Source of the DNA: Zhengitettix transpicula
Lineage: Eukaryota; Arthropoda; Insecta; Orthoptera; Tetrigidae
Direction: 5' to 3'
DNA length: 64,000 nucleotides
NCBI GenBank assembly: GCA_037074705.1
Contig: CM073591.1
Coordinates: 7,749,587 to 7,813,586, forward strand
Positions 33,761 through 46,671 of this stretch are shown here, piece by piece. Position 1 is the stretch's first letter. Each line of letters begins with the position of its first letter. The notes beneath the pieces were generated by a model. The model did not search any database. It saw only the letters and a list, made by a program, of their open reading frames with translations, and was not told the DNA's origin. The translations under genes were made by a program, and so were the position numbers.

Positions 33761-36700
33761 ACGGAATTTTTAGAATTTCTCCAAAGAATCTGCACGGCTA
33801 AATACACACTGAAAACAAATGATTTGGCCTGTTTTACGCCAATCCAAAGATGCTCAGTGACTGGAAAAAAATAAAATAGAAAACAATTAAAGGATTTCAA
33901 AACTATCCTCCAAAGAATCTAAATCGCTTAGAAAATTTGGAAAACTATTCTTTGGCCCTTTTTTTCCCCACGCATTTCAAACTTTCCTTCCAAAGAAATT
34001 AAGTGGTGAAAATATAAGGAAATATGTTTAAGGACTTTTCCTAGCCTCTTTCTTCAAAGAATATAGATTGCAAAAACAATCAGAAACAAAAATATTATAT
34101 ATATATATAGTCTTTTTAAAGGCACTTCAATCTTTCCTCCAAAGAAAATAAATATTAGCCCTTTTAAAAGGACTTTTTGCCCTTTGTCCAAAGACAGAAA
34201 AATATTCTATTGGCCTTTTTAATTTGATTCACAATTGCGTCCAAAGAAGTCGAGTGACTGAAGAGAAATCAGAAAACAAGTTTTAGGCCTTTTTAAACGG
34301 ATTTTTAGTGTTTCTCCAAAGAATACAGATTTTGAAAATAAAGAGAAAAAATGTTGTGACCTTTACCAAGGGTTTTTTCTAGCCTTTCTCCAAGGAATAT
34401 AAACTGCTAAAACAATAAATGACTAAACCCCAATAATAAATTTATGTATATTTATTTAATGCACTGGAAATATTACATCCAAAGAAATTGAGTGATTAAT
34501 ATATCAGTCAAGTTTTAGAACATTTTAACGGATTTTTAGCCTTTGTCCAAAGAATTTATGATCTTGACACCAAGGAGAAAACAATTTTGTAGTCTTTTTA
34601 ACGGATTACCAACTTTCCATGCAAAGAAATTGAGTGATAAAAATATCAGAAAACAAAATTTAGGCCTTTTAAAGAATTTTTTGCCCTTGTCCAAGGAATA
34701 TATATTTATATATATTCCTTGAAACAGTCAGTAAAAATATTCTATGGCCTTTTTTATTGCATTTCACGAATTGCGTCCAAAGAAGTTGAGTGACTGAAGA
34801 GAAATAAGAAAACAAGTTTTAGGCCTTTTTTAACGGATTTTTAGTGTTTCTCCAAAGAATATAGATTTTTAAAATAAAGAGTAACATTTTTAGGCCTTTT
34901 CTAAGGGTTTTTCGTGCCTTTCTCCAAGGAATATAAACTGCTACAACAATATATGACTAAAACAATATAATAAATTTATGTATATTTGATTAATGCACTG
35001 GTAACTTTCCATTCAAAGAAATTGAGTGATTAAAATATCAGAACACAAGTTTTAGGCCATTTTAACGGAATTTTAGCCTTTGTCCAAAGAATTTATGATC
35101 TTGACACAAGGAGAAAACAATTTTATGGTCTTTTTAATGGATTACCAACTTTCCATTCAAAGAAATTGAGTGATTAAAATAGCTGGCCTCAACTTTTAGG
35201 CCTTTTTTTAAAACAGATTTTTAGCCTTTCTCCAAAGAATATAAATTGCTAATACAATCCAAAAATAACACTATGGACTTTTTCTTGTATTTATAACTTT
35301 CCTCCAAAGATATTGAAATTATTAAATAATCATAAAAACAAGTTTTAGGTCTTTTTAACGGATTTTTAGCCTTTGTCCAAAGACTATATATATATATATT
35401 CCTTAAACAATCGGAAAACAATTGTATTTTTTTTAATGGATTCCCATGTTTCGTCCAAAGTAATTGAGTGACAAAAAAATTCAGAAAACAAGTTTTAGGC
35501 CTTTTTAACGAATTTTTAGTCTTCGTCCAAAGAATATAGATTCATCCAATAATGATAAAATTTTTGATGGTCATTTCTAATGATTTGTCTGGCCTTTCTC
35601 TAAAGAATGTATGCATTGGTAAAACAATCATAAATTAATTCTATGGCCTTTTTAACCTATTCCCAACTTTTATCCCAAGAAATTGAGTGACTGAAAAAAA
35701 CAAATTTTCGGCCTTTTTAAAAGAACTTCTCGCCTTTATTCAAAGAATATAGTCTGTTAAAATAATCCAAATACATTTTAAACTTTGCTGCAAAGAAATT
35801 GAGTGATTAAAATATATCAGGCCACAAAAAAATAAGAAAACCAGTTTTAGGCCTGTTTTACGTATTTCTAGCCTGTCTCCAAAGAATATAGATTGTTAAA
35901 ATAAATATAAAAAAATTACCATGGCCCTTTTAATGAATTTCTAACCTTTTCTCCAAAGAATATAATTGTTAAAATAATTAGAAAAAAATGCTTTGACCCT
36001 TTTAATGACTTTTTAGGCTTTCTCCAAATAATATCGTTTGATAAAATAATTATAAAAAATGCTATGGCCCTTTTAATGACTTTTAAGGCGTTCTCCAAAG
36101 ATTATAGATTGTTAAAATAATTATAAAAAAATACCATGGCCCTTTTAATTAATTTCTAACCTTTTCTCCAAAGAATATAATTGTTAAAATAATTATAAAA
36201 AATGCTATGGCCTTTTTAATGACCTTTTAGGCTTTCTACAAAGAATATCGATTGTTAAAATAATTATAAAAAATTGCTGTGGCCCTTTTAATGAATTTTT
36301 AGGCGTTCTCCAAAGATTATAGATTGTTAAAATAATTATAAAAAAAATACCATGGTCCTTTTAATGAATTTTTAACATTTTCTCGAAATAATATAATTGT
36401 TAACATAATTATAAAAAAAATACCATGGCCCTTTTAATGAATTTCTAGGCTTTTCTCCAAAGAATATAATTGTTAAAATAATTATAAAAAATGCTATGGC
36501 CCTTTTAATGACTTTTTAGGCGTTCTCCAAAGATTATAGATTGTTAAAATAATTATAAAAAAATACCATGGCCCTTTTAATTATTTTCTAACCTTTTCTC
36601 CAAAGAATATAATTGTTAAAATAATTTTAATAAATTGCTTTTGACCTTTTAATGAATTTATAGGCTTTTCTCCAAAGAATATAGATTGTAAAAAATAATT

Positions 36701-37300
36701 ATAAAAAATGCTATGGCCCTTTTAATTAATTTCTAACCTTTTCTCCAAAGAATATAATTGTTCAAATAATTAGAAAAAAATGCTTTGACCCTTTTAATGA
36801 CTTTTTAGGCTTTCTCCAAAGAATATCGTTTGTTAAAATAATTATAAAAAATGCTATGGCCCTTTTAATGACTTTTTAGGCTTTCTTCAAAGAATATCGA
36901 TTGTTAAAATAATTATAAAAAATGCTATGGCCCTTTTAATGACTTTTTAGGCGTTCTCCAAAGATTATAGATTGTTAAAATAATTATAAAAAAGTACCAT
37001 GGCCCTTTTAATGAATTTCTAACCTTGTCTCCAAAGAATATAATTGTTAAAATAATTATAAAAAATTGCTTTGGCCCTTTTAATGAATATATAGGCCTTT
37101 CTCCAAAGAATATAATTGTTAAAATAATTTTTAAAAATTGCTGTGGCCCTTTACATGAATTTATAGGATTTTCTCCAAAGAATATAGATTGTTAAAATGA
37201 TGACCAAAAAGTTTTAAGGCCCCCCCTTTATTTTTTTAAAAAAAAAAGGATTTCTAGTCTTCCTCCAAAGAAACTTGAGTGACTAAACATTATTATTTTT
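33761..37300 (+). repeat. SAT2, AT-rich satellite with TCCAAAGAAT core
   Basis: Units contain GGCCCTTTTAATGAATTT, CTTTCTCCAAAGAATATA and GATTGTTAAAATAATTATAA. From 35.9 to 37.2 kb the period is close to 72 bp and units are homogeneous. In 33.8-35.9 kb the period is longer and irregular and units are more diverged. Several early units carry TCCAAAGAAGTTGAGTGA, which links SAT2 to SAT3. Confidence 0.95.
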
Positions 37301-39090
37301 TTTATTTATTTGTACTTTTCACCGTAACGCTACCAAATTCCATCAAGATACCTGAGGGAATAAATAATATGAAAATGATTTTTTCGGACTTAGTTTACGG
37401 ATTCTTTAGAAGAAAACTGAGTGATTAATAATATTTAATAATCGTTGGAATCCCTGTTTCTTTAAGGAATATGAAAGGGAACCGTTTCTAAGACACTTGA
37501 GTGATTATAAATGCTGATAAATAATTTTTTGAGAGTTTAATTACGGATCCCTTTTCTTAATTAAAGAACTGTCCGACTAAAAAGTCTTGAAATATATTTT
37601 CCTTGTATAATGTTTTACATATAATAATCAACTTGAGCAGTGTTGACTTTGTTCTGACGTAATGAGTAACACCCAGGGATTGTGATGCTTGTGGAGGCGA
37701 CCGCGATCGACCAGTCTTTTCTTCCCCTGCCCCCCTCCCCACCTCCCGTGCGTGCGTGTGTCTTTTTTTAAGCGTTACGCCATCACGTGATGGACCCTTT
37801 CCCGTCTCATTGTGGCCTCTCTGTCAGCACGCTAACTGGAACGATTAGTGCCGAGGCAGACGAGAGTGGTCCACGCACGTGCCTTTTGTGCGGAGGCATT
37901 TTCAGCGCGGCCACGAAACAAATGACGTCACCGTGAGAAGAAGAAGAAGAAACAACGTGGCTCACAAAAAAAGAGAGAGAACGCGAAACAAAAGGATTCT
38001 GAAATCTAAATAATATCCTTGTAACGAAGGATTATTATTATCCTTTCTGTCCTTGTAGGCGAGGAGAGGAACTTTGGCAACGTCGTCGTCGTCAGGTCTC
38101 TTTTTAAATCGCTGCTGATAACAGATATCTTTGGGGATAAATGTTTGTGCCTGATAATCACGGGACGCGGACGCAAGCACTTGTTAATCTGTCTATTATC
38201 TTTGGCGCGATAGTCTTCGTTTATTTCCACAGAGTGTCGTCATATGATATCCAGTGTCTTTGTATGTGAAGATAAAAAAACACAAACTAGGTTAAAGAAG
38301 AATTGTCTGAGGTTATACACACACACACATTTATTACAGTTATGTGGATTGCGAGACTGAGTAGGTACCCTTATAAGATTTCTTTGTAATTAATTATATG
38401 TAAGTCAGTCAACGAATAGCGACCACAAAAAATGGGACAAGATGGCGGCTTTGGGGGCGGAAAGTAACAAAAATCAACTCCCAGATAAGCAAATATAAAT
38501 TAACAACCTTTCAACTGTCTCAGACTCTCTTTGGTCGGCCACAGATAATGCGTCAAATTACTAGTATCATCGTTGCTTCTGGATTATCTCTGGAAAGATA
38601 CTCTCCGTGTGTGTCTCTGCGCAGCCTCGTCTCCTCTTGAACGGTAACTTTAATTACTTTTCGGCGAAAATCGATCATTAATCACAGGTTCCGTCAGAAA
38701 TTGCGATTCAGGGGGTTGGGGGGTGAGGGGGTGGGGTGGAAAATTGCCTCCCAGAGAGTTTCACACGCTAATAAGATTTCCCTGTGAGTGCGTAGTGTAA
38801 CTCTCGTACTAATCCAAGATGGCGGTTGACAAGGTTAAGCCGGGGGAAATTTTTTTTATCGGTGGAATAAATAAATAAAATTAAAAATAATTCCAGAGCC
38901 GTCTGGGGGAGGGGGGAGGGGAGGCGGGGGTGGGGGTGGGTTTCCTCCAAGAACAAAATGAACCCGGAAAAAATAATAATATAATTTTAGTTCTATAAAA
39001 CTGATTCGTTTAAGGACAACGGAAACGTGGAAACAGAAGAAAAATATGTAACAACAATTAAATTCGACCGGTTAAGTGCAAAGACGCTGA
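37301..39090. other. Unique stretch between SAT2 and SAT3
   Basis: No gene is supported. It has CG-rich patches and two YY1-like motifs, AAGATGGCGGC at 38439-38449 and AAGATGGCGGT at 38816-38826, with a G-rich patch near 38905. TGACGTCA lies near 37923. Minus-strand frames at 37962-38230 overlap in two phases and neither has a recognised domain. Confidence 0.45.
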
Positions 39091-42000
39091 TTATAACAGT
39101 CGAAAAACAAAATATGTAGGACTATTTTTAATTAGTGTGGAGAGTCGAGTGATCAAGTCCAAAGAAGTTGTGTAAACGGAAGAAAAGAAATACATCAAAT
39201 GTCTCTTCATATATATATTTATTTATTTTTCTTGGGCGTCTTTGGACTTTTTAAGCGGGAACAATTCCTAACAATTAAAATTATTTGATATGTATTACTC
39301 TTCCATTTAAACAACTTCTTTGGAAATGAACGAACGAGTAACCAGGAATTTGATGTATTTATTCTTTCCCCTTTTTCCCACGACTTCTTTCCGATTTATT
39401 TTGAACATCTGAGGATTAAAATCGTTTGATAATTTTATTTTTCTTCTTCCTTCTTGTAATCCGCCTTCTTTGGGACTTTTTAACGAAAGATATTCCAATA
39501 ATAAATATATATTTTCCGTTCCGTTTTACGCGGCGACTTCTTTGTCCTTAAACAACGAACTAACGATATTCCGCCCCCCCCCCACCCCCCGCGCGAGGAT
39601 TAAAAAAATCGTAAGGTATATTTTCCGTTCCGTTTACACGACTGCTTTGGACTGGAGCGAAACAACTGTTTATATTATACGTCTCTTCAAAATTTTCAGG
39701 ACTTCTTTGGACTTGAAACGGACGAACTTTCAATAATCTTCTTTGTGGGGGGGCGGGAATTAATTAGTCTAGTTCCAAAGAAGTTCTGTAAATTATTGAA
39801 AAAACACACCACATCAAGTGAATTTAATTGTTAGAAACTCGACCGTTGCGAAGTTCCAAAGAAATCGTTTAAATAGTAAAATAATCATAATTATTAGAAA
39901 TTCGTCCCGTTTAAGTTATTCCAAAGACTTGACGTGAACGGACGAAGAAAAAAAAAATGTCACGCTGCTTCAATTATTGAAAGTTTGTCCGTTTCAAGTC
40001 CAAAGAAGTCCTGAAAATTTTGAAGAGACGTATAATATAAACAGTTGTTTCGCTCCAGTCCAAAGCAGTCGTGTAAACGGAACGGAAAATATACCTTACG
40101 ATTTTTTTAATCCTCACGGGGGGGGGGGGCGGAATATCGTTCGTTCGTTGTTTAAGGACAAAGAAATCGCCGCGTAAAACGGAACGGAAAATATATTTAT
40201 TATTGGAAATTCTTTCGTTAAAAAGTCTCAAAGAAGGCGGATTACAAGAAGGAAGAAGAAAAATAAAATTAACAAACGATTTTAATCCTCAGACGTTCAA
40301 AATAAATCGAAAATAAGTCGTGGGAAAAAGGGGAAAGAATAAATACATCAAATTCCTGGTTATTCGTTCGTTCATTTCCAAAGAAGTTGTTTAAATGGAA
40401 GAGTAACATATATCAAATAATTTTAATTGTTAGGAATTGTTCCCCCTTTAAAGTCCAAAGACGCCCAAGAAATTAGAACAAAAGATATATCGTAAAACGG
40501 ATATAAATAATAGAATAAGTTCAAAGAAGCCCCGTGTTAACGGATAGGAAAATATACCTGACGATTTTTAATTCTTGGAAAAATCCTTTCGTCAAAGGCC
40601 AAAGAAGACGAGTAAACGGAAGAAAATAAAAATTATTAATTGGTCCTAATGAGGTGCGTGGAAAGGGGAGAATAAATACATCAAATGATTTTAATCCTTC
40701 GTTTACTAAGGACTAAGAAGTCGATTATAAAGGGAAGGAAAATATATCAAATGATTTTTGATTCCTGGAAACTTACTTTTTTTTTTGTTTTAAGACCAAA
40801 GAAATCGAGTAAACGGAGGAAATAAATCATTAAAACAATTTTTATTTCTCGGAATCTCTATCAAGTCCAAAGACTTTATGAGATGATTAAATATACATCA
40901 AAGATGCTGTTGTTAAAGGGGTGAATAAATATGACAAATGATTTTAAAGTCCAAAGAAGACCATGAATAGTACATAAAGAATATATTGTGAAATAGATAC
41001 AATATTTAGAAATTCATTCGTTAAGTTCAAAGAAGCCGAGTAAACGGAAGAAAAAAAATATTAAACAAATTTTTATTTATCGGAATTTCTATCAAGTCCA
41101 AAGACTTTATGAGATGATTAAATATACATCAAATGATTTTAATCCTTGGGAATTCTTTCATTTTTAGTACAAAGAAGGTGTGTGAATCGGAGAAGAAAAT
41201 ATGTCACACTATTTACACCATTTTATTTCTTAGAAATTATTTCAGTTGAAGTTCAAAGAAGGCGAGTAAAAAGAAAAAAATATATTAAAATGAATTTTGA
41301 TTTCTAGAAACTTTTATTGTTTTAAGACCAAAGAAACTGATGGCAAATATATCCTATAAATTTATTGCTTATGAATTCTTACGTTTAAGTCCAAAGAAGC
41401 TGTGTAAATCGGCGGAAATATATATATATATATAACACCTTTAACGCCATTTTATTTATTGGAAATTATTTCAGTTGAAGTTCAAAGAAGGCGAGTGAAC
41501 GGAAGAAAAATATTTCAAATATCTTTCATTTGTTAGCAATTAGTTTCGGTAAAGTCCAAAGAAGCCGAGTAAACGGAAGAAAAAATAATTATGGAACAAT
41601 TTTTATATCTCGGAATTTTTTATCAAGTCCAAAGAATGTGCTGGTAATACGAATATATGAAATGATTTTAATCCTTGGGAATTCTTCCGTTTAAGCCCAA
41701 AGAAGGTGTTTAAATCAGCGGGAAAGATATATATCACACTATTAACAACAAATTTATTTCTTGGAAATTATTCTGTTTGAAGTTCAAAGAAGGCGAGTAA
41801 ACGAAAGAAAAAAATATATATCGAATAATTTTTATTCGTTAGTAATTCTTCGTTGAATTCCAAAGAAGCTGTTTAAATAGTAGTGTAAAACATCAAATAA
41901 TTTTAATCATTAGAAATTGTTCACAGCCCAAAGAAGACCAAGAATAGTTCATAAAGAATATATTGTGAAATAGATACAATATTCAGAAATTCATTCGTTA

Positions 42001-42330
42001 AGTTCAAAGAAGCCGAGTAAACGGAAGAAAAAAAATATTAAAAGAAAAATTATTTATCGGAATTTCTATCAAGTCCAAAGACTTTATGAGATGATTAAAT
42101 ATACATCAAATGATTTTTAATCCTTGGGAATTCTTTCATTTTAAGACCAAATAAGGTGTTTAAATCGGCGGAAAAAATATATTTCACACTATTAACACAT
42201 ATTTTATTTCTTGGAAATTATTTCGTTTTTTTTAAGTTCAAAGAAGGCGAGTAAACGGAAGAGAAAAATATATATTATATCTCTGGCATTCGGGGTAATT
42301 CTTTTGTTTAACGTCCAGAGAAGTTGTGTG
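39091..42330. repeat. SAT3 satellite with CAAAGAAG core, containing a palindrome
   Basis: Diverged ~60-100 bp units contain GTCCAAAGAAG followed by GAGTAAACGGAAGAAAA, an AT tract and GATTTTAATCCTTGG. Units before about 39740 are mainly in reverse orientation and those after it mainly forward. Polarity flips at the palindrome 39225-40478. SAT3 resumes at 45260 after an island of unrelated repeats. Confidence 0.9.
39225..40478. repeat. Large palindrome in SAT3, ~510-bp arms
   Basis: 39225-39740 and about 39975-40478 are reverse complements with high identity. Matching blocks include CGTTTACACGACTGCTTTGG, CGGATTACAAGAAGGAAGAA on the right arm and its complement on the left, and the GCGTCTTTGGACTTT edge. 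The spacer is about 234 bp. Matching open frames on opposite strands are a consequence of the palindrome. Confidence 0.9.
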
Positions 42331-42904
42331 AATGCTGCGTCACTGTTGTCATCTTTTCCTGATTGTCCTCGAAGACAGGATCAGTCGACCGCAGAAACAC
42401 AAATAAAATCTATGGCAGGCGTTTGGTCGGGCCTGAAGGTGCACAGAGGCGAATCGACGTCATTATCTCTGCCGAAGTGAACGTCTGTGTAGTAATTACC
42501 CGGCAGCCTTCGCAATTCAATGCGCTCCGCATAATTTAATATTACTTATTTCGTGAATAATGGCGCCTGTCCCCGAGCTGCTGCGCCTTCTTGCGCCAGC
42601 TCTGTGTCGTCACTGCGGTTCCTGTTCACCTGTTCATTACCCCCAAGGCCGCGGACAACTCCAGCGACGGTTCCTTAATCAAGACCCCCGGTTAATATCG
42701 TGGTTCGAAAAAAAAAGAAATAGTTTTCCAATTCCAGAGGTCACTGGAAAAGTTTCTGTGTGCCTAAAAACACCTGGAAAATTTTGTACTTGTTTTTCGC
42801 TGACAGCAGCAAGAATGAAGCGTTCTAGAGATGAATCGTAGGGTGTAAAAGTCTGCATGGCCTCTGCGTCACTGTCGATGAGGAACAACAAAAAAAGTAA
42901 TCGC
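42331..42904. other. Mixed stretch with an RPT-C relic
   Basis: A 93-codon plus-strand frame (42560-42841) with an ATG in CG-rich context is seen but not recognised. At about 42745-42860 the minus strand carries an RPT-C fragment (GAACGCTTCATTCTTGCTGC in reverse). The two overlap, which weakens the coding reading. Confidence 0.35.
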
Positions 42905-44560
42905 AGCATTGCGGCCCTGAAGACGTAGCACAGTTCTGAGAATCTCACTATCCTCGTAGCGAGGGTCACAACGGGGTCAGTGGGTTTCCAGCGTCTCCGC
43001 AAGAGTCCCTGAGGAAATACTTTCCTGCCTAGCCGGATGATGGATACGTGGCAGCACCTGCACGCTACCTGCGCCCCACACATGAGGATGGGAAATAGTT
43101 TCACTGACGTCACTGATGACGTAGTACAGTTCAGAGAATTTCACTATCCTCGTAGCGAGGTCAATAGTTTCCAGCGTCTCCACAAGAGTCCCTGAGGGAG
43201 CGAATCATCCCTACTGTTTGGACAGGGAATCGTTTTAAGTGACGTCACAGATGACGCACTCAGTTAACTGTCACGTCAGTTACGACGCCCTGGTAAGAGA
43301 GATGATGTGTCAGTTCTTCCCTCTCCTTGGTAGGGTCCTCAGGAAGGTGTCCCTAATCTACTACAAAGGGACCATCACTCAGCATGACGTCATTGGTGAC
43401 GTAGTAGAGGTCCGCGGACTTTATTGTCAAGCCTGTTTCGGCTCCCAGTCACTGTCAGGTGTTGTTTCCCTGTCCCCTGTAAGTGTCCTGAGGAAGGTAT
43501 CCCTAATCTTTTTTCAAGTAAAAGAAGAAGATATTTATTTGACGTCATTGCTGACGTAATTTTAGCTCGCGATCTTGACTATCCCCGTAACTACGGTCAC
43601 AGGTCACGGTCAATGGTGTGTAGCGTCACCGCAAGGGTCCTTGAGGAAGAACCTTCCTGCCTGGCCGGTGGGCCAGCACCTGCACGCTACCTGCGCCCCA
43701 CACATTTGCAGAGGAAGTCGTTTGCCTGACGTCACTGATGACGTAGTGGAGTTAGCGAACGTAATTGTCAAGCCTGTTTTGGCTCCCAGTCACCGTCGGA
43801 TGTTGTTTGCCGTCCGCTATAAGAGTCGTCAGGAAGGTATCCATAATTAGTTTAATAAAAAAAAGAGAGAAAAATAATAGTTGACGTCACTGATGACGTA
43901 GTACAGTTCTGAGAATCTCATGTATCCTCGTAGCGAGGGTCACAGGTCAGGGTCAACGGTTTGCAGCGTCTCCGCAAGAGTCCCTGAGGGAGCGAATCAT
44001 CCCTACTGTTTGGACAGGGAACCGTTTAAATGACGTCAGATATGACGCACTCAGTGTCCGCGAAGTTAACTGTCACGTCAGTTACGACGCCCTGGTCAGA
44101 GAGATGATGATGTGTCTGTTCTTCCCTCTCCTTGGTAGGGTCCTCAGGAAGGTGTCCCTACCCTGTTACAACGGACCATCACTTAGCATGACGTCACAGG
44201 TGACGTAGTAGAGGTACGCGGACTTTATTGTCAAGCCTGTTTCGGCTCCCAGTCACTGTCAGGTGCTGTTTCCCTGTCCCCTGTAAGTGTCCTGAGGAAG
44301 GTATCCCTATTTATTTGTCAGTTCTTCCCTCTCCTTGGTAGGGTCCTCAGGAAGGTGTCCCTAATCTACTACAAGGCAGCATCACTCAGCATGACGTCAT
44401 TGGTGACGTGGTAGAGGTCCGCGAACTTAATTGTCAAGACCTTCCTGTCCCCCCCTTTAAGAGACCAGCGCTGTGCCTGCCTGCTCAACTACGGATGCAT
44501 CACCATCGGGGAGAGTCAAAAAATATATTACAATGACGTCACTGATGACGTAGTGGAGAC
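42905..44560 (+). repeat. RPT-D cluster, about ten CRE units of ~150 bp
   Basis: TGACGTCACTGATGACGTAG or close variants occur near 43107, 43240, 43385, 43541, 43728, 43883, 44031, 44190, 44392 and 44535. Each is followed by a GCGAACTTAATTGTCA or CAGTTCTGAGAATCTCA module, a GGCTCCCAGTCACTGTC or CGTAGCGAGGGTCACA module, and AGAGTCCCTGAGG with GGTATCCCTA. Two module types alternate in part. The block interrupts SAT3. Confidence 0.92.
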
Positions 44561-45260
44561 CCGTAGAACGCTCGCCCCGCCCCCCCCCTCCTCTTTACAA
44601 TGGGAACAGTGTTTAAACTGTCAGAGCAAAAACGTTGTCGCCACGTCGTCGACAGTGCAGCAGCGCGTGGACCGTAATACGTGGCAACGTCGCACGATTT
44701 TGATTTCGACGGCACAACGAAGAGCTTCAAGGTCAAATCGTGGGAGCGGGGGGGGGGAGGCTGGTACGCTCCCATTTTAATTAGAGGGCCGAAAGTATCC
44801 ATGACGTCACCAACGACACGCAATTTAGAGTCTGCAAACAACCCTCTTAATCGCAACCACGTCACTGATGACGTAGCCGGGGGTGGGGTTGTCGCCGTCT
44901 CTCCGCGGGGGGCGCTGTTGCGCTTGACACGCCTCAGGGGACCTTGAGCTAGGCCCCAGCAGTTAACATCCCACGCTGTGGCGCCTCACTATTAATTGAA
45001 CTAACGGTCCTCCGTGACGTCACACCCTGACATGATGTTTGTGCCTTCAAGTAGGCCAATAAGAGTGTCGTGTGACTCCGCTTTAATACTTCCCCCCCCC
45101 CTCTCTGTGTGTGCTACCAGAGATATTACTATAGCACCCCTCTATAGAGTATCTTTATTACAACCGACGCTTCAGTTGTTTAAACAGACTCAGGAGGATT
45201 CACTGCGAAGGTCTCTGGACGTCGTGAGTGACCGATTCCGTGGGTTCTCTCTGCCGCGAT
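44561..45260. other. Mixed stretch with stray RPT-D pieces
   Basis: ATGACGTCACCAACGACACG near 44802 and ACGTCACTGATGACGTAGCC near 44862 are single RPT-D cores. No gene is recognised. SAT3 resumes at the right edge (GTCCAAAGAAGCC near 45272). Confidence 0.5.
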
Positions 45261-46671
45261 GACGTCACTAAAGTCCAAAGAAGCCGTTTAAATATCCTTA
45301 TAATATGTCAATTAATTTGCATCATTAGAAATTGTTCAAAGTCCAAAGAAGACCATGAAATAAAAAACATAAATATATATTGTAATATACATACAATATT
45401 TAGAAATACTTTCGTTAAGTGCAAAGATGCCGAGTAAACGGAAGATAATAAAATATTAAACAAATTATCATTTCTCGGAGTTTCTATAAAGTCCAAAGAG
45501 GTGTTGTTAAAGAGATGATTAAATATATATAAAATGATTTTAATCTTTGGGAATTCTTTCATCTTTAGTCCAAAGAAGTTGAGTAAACCGGAGAAGAAAA
45601 TATATCACACCTTTCACGCCGTTATATTCTTTGGAAATTATTTCGGTTTAAGTTCAAAGAAGACGAGTGAACGGAAGAAAAAAATTATCTAACAAAGTCT
45701 AAGACTTTCTATGAAGTCCAAAGATGGTGTTGTAAAATGGGAGGAATAAATATAACGAATGATTTTAATCTTTGGGATTTCTTTCATTTTCTGACCAAAG
45801 AAGCTGATGAAAATAATATCGAACAAATTTGATGCTTCCGTTTAAGAAATTATTTTCCTTTTTTGAGTTCAAGAAAAAGACGAGTAAACGGAAGAAAAAA
45901 TATATATTGAGTTATTTTAAACTCTTAGTAATTCGTCGAAGTCCAAAGAAGCCGTTTAAATAGCGCTAGGATATGATTAATTAATTTTAATGGTCAGAAA
46001 TTGTTCATAGTCCAAAGAAAACCAAGGACTTAATTAAATTAGTAATGAATTAAAGTCCAAAGAAATCGAGTAAACGGAGGAAATAAATTATTAAACAACG
46101 TTTCATTTCTCGGAATCTCTATCAAACCCAAAGAAGGTGTTGTTAAAGTGATGATTACACGTATATCAAATGATTTTAATCCTTGAGATGCTTTCAGTTT
46201 CAGACCAAAGAAGCTGTGTAAATCAGAGAAAAAAATAGCACATTATTAACACAAAAATTTATTTATTGGAAATTGTTTCGTTGTTTTTTTTAAGTTCAAA
46301 GAAGGCGAGTAAACGGAAGAGAAAAATATATTACAAGAAAATCTATCAAATGATTTTTGATTCCTAGAAACTCCACTTTTTTTTGTTTTAAGACCAAAGA
46401 AACGGATGACAAATATTTCCTATAACTTTCTTGCTAATGAATTCTTCGGTTTAAGTCCAAAGAAGCTGTGTAAATCGGCGGAAAAATATATATCACACCT
46501 TTCACGCCATTTTATTTATTGGAAATTATTTCGTTTTTGAAGTTCAAAGAAGCCGAATAAACGGAAGATAAAAATTTATTAAAATAAAATGTATCAAATG
46601 ATTTTTGATTCCTAGAAACTCCTCTCTTTTTTTTGTTTTAAGACCAAAGAAACGGATGAAAAGATATATAT
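45261..46671 (+). repeat. SAT3 satellite, continuation
   Basis: Same units as 39741-42330, forward orientation: GTCCAAAGAAGCCGTTTAAA, GAGTAAACGGAAGAAAA, GATTTTTGATTCCTAGAAAC. It is interrupted at its right end by an RPT-B element, beyond which one more unit is visible at 47457-47510. Confidence 0.9.

Noticed and set aside
39470..40231. Two nearly identical proteins on opposite strands (about 85 residues)
   Set aside because: They are the two arms of the SAT3 palindrome read in the same relative phase; AT-rich satellite sequence, no domain.
42560..42841. 93-residue plus-strand frame starting MAPVPELLRLL
   Set aside because: Its 3' half runs into an RPT-C relic and K-rich sequence; no homology is recognised and no splice context supports it.
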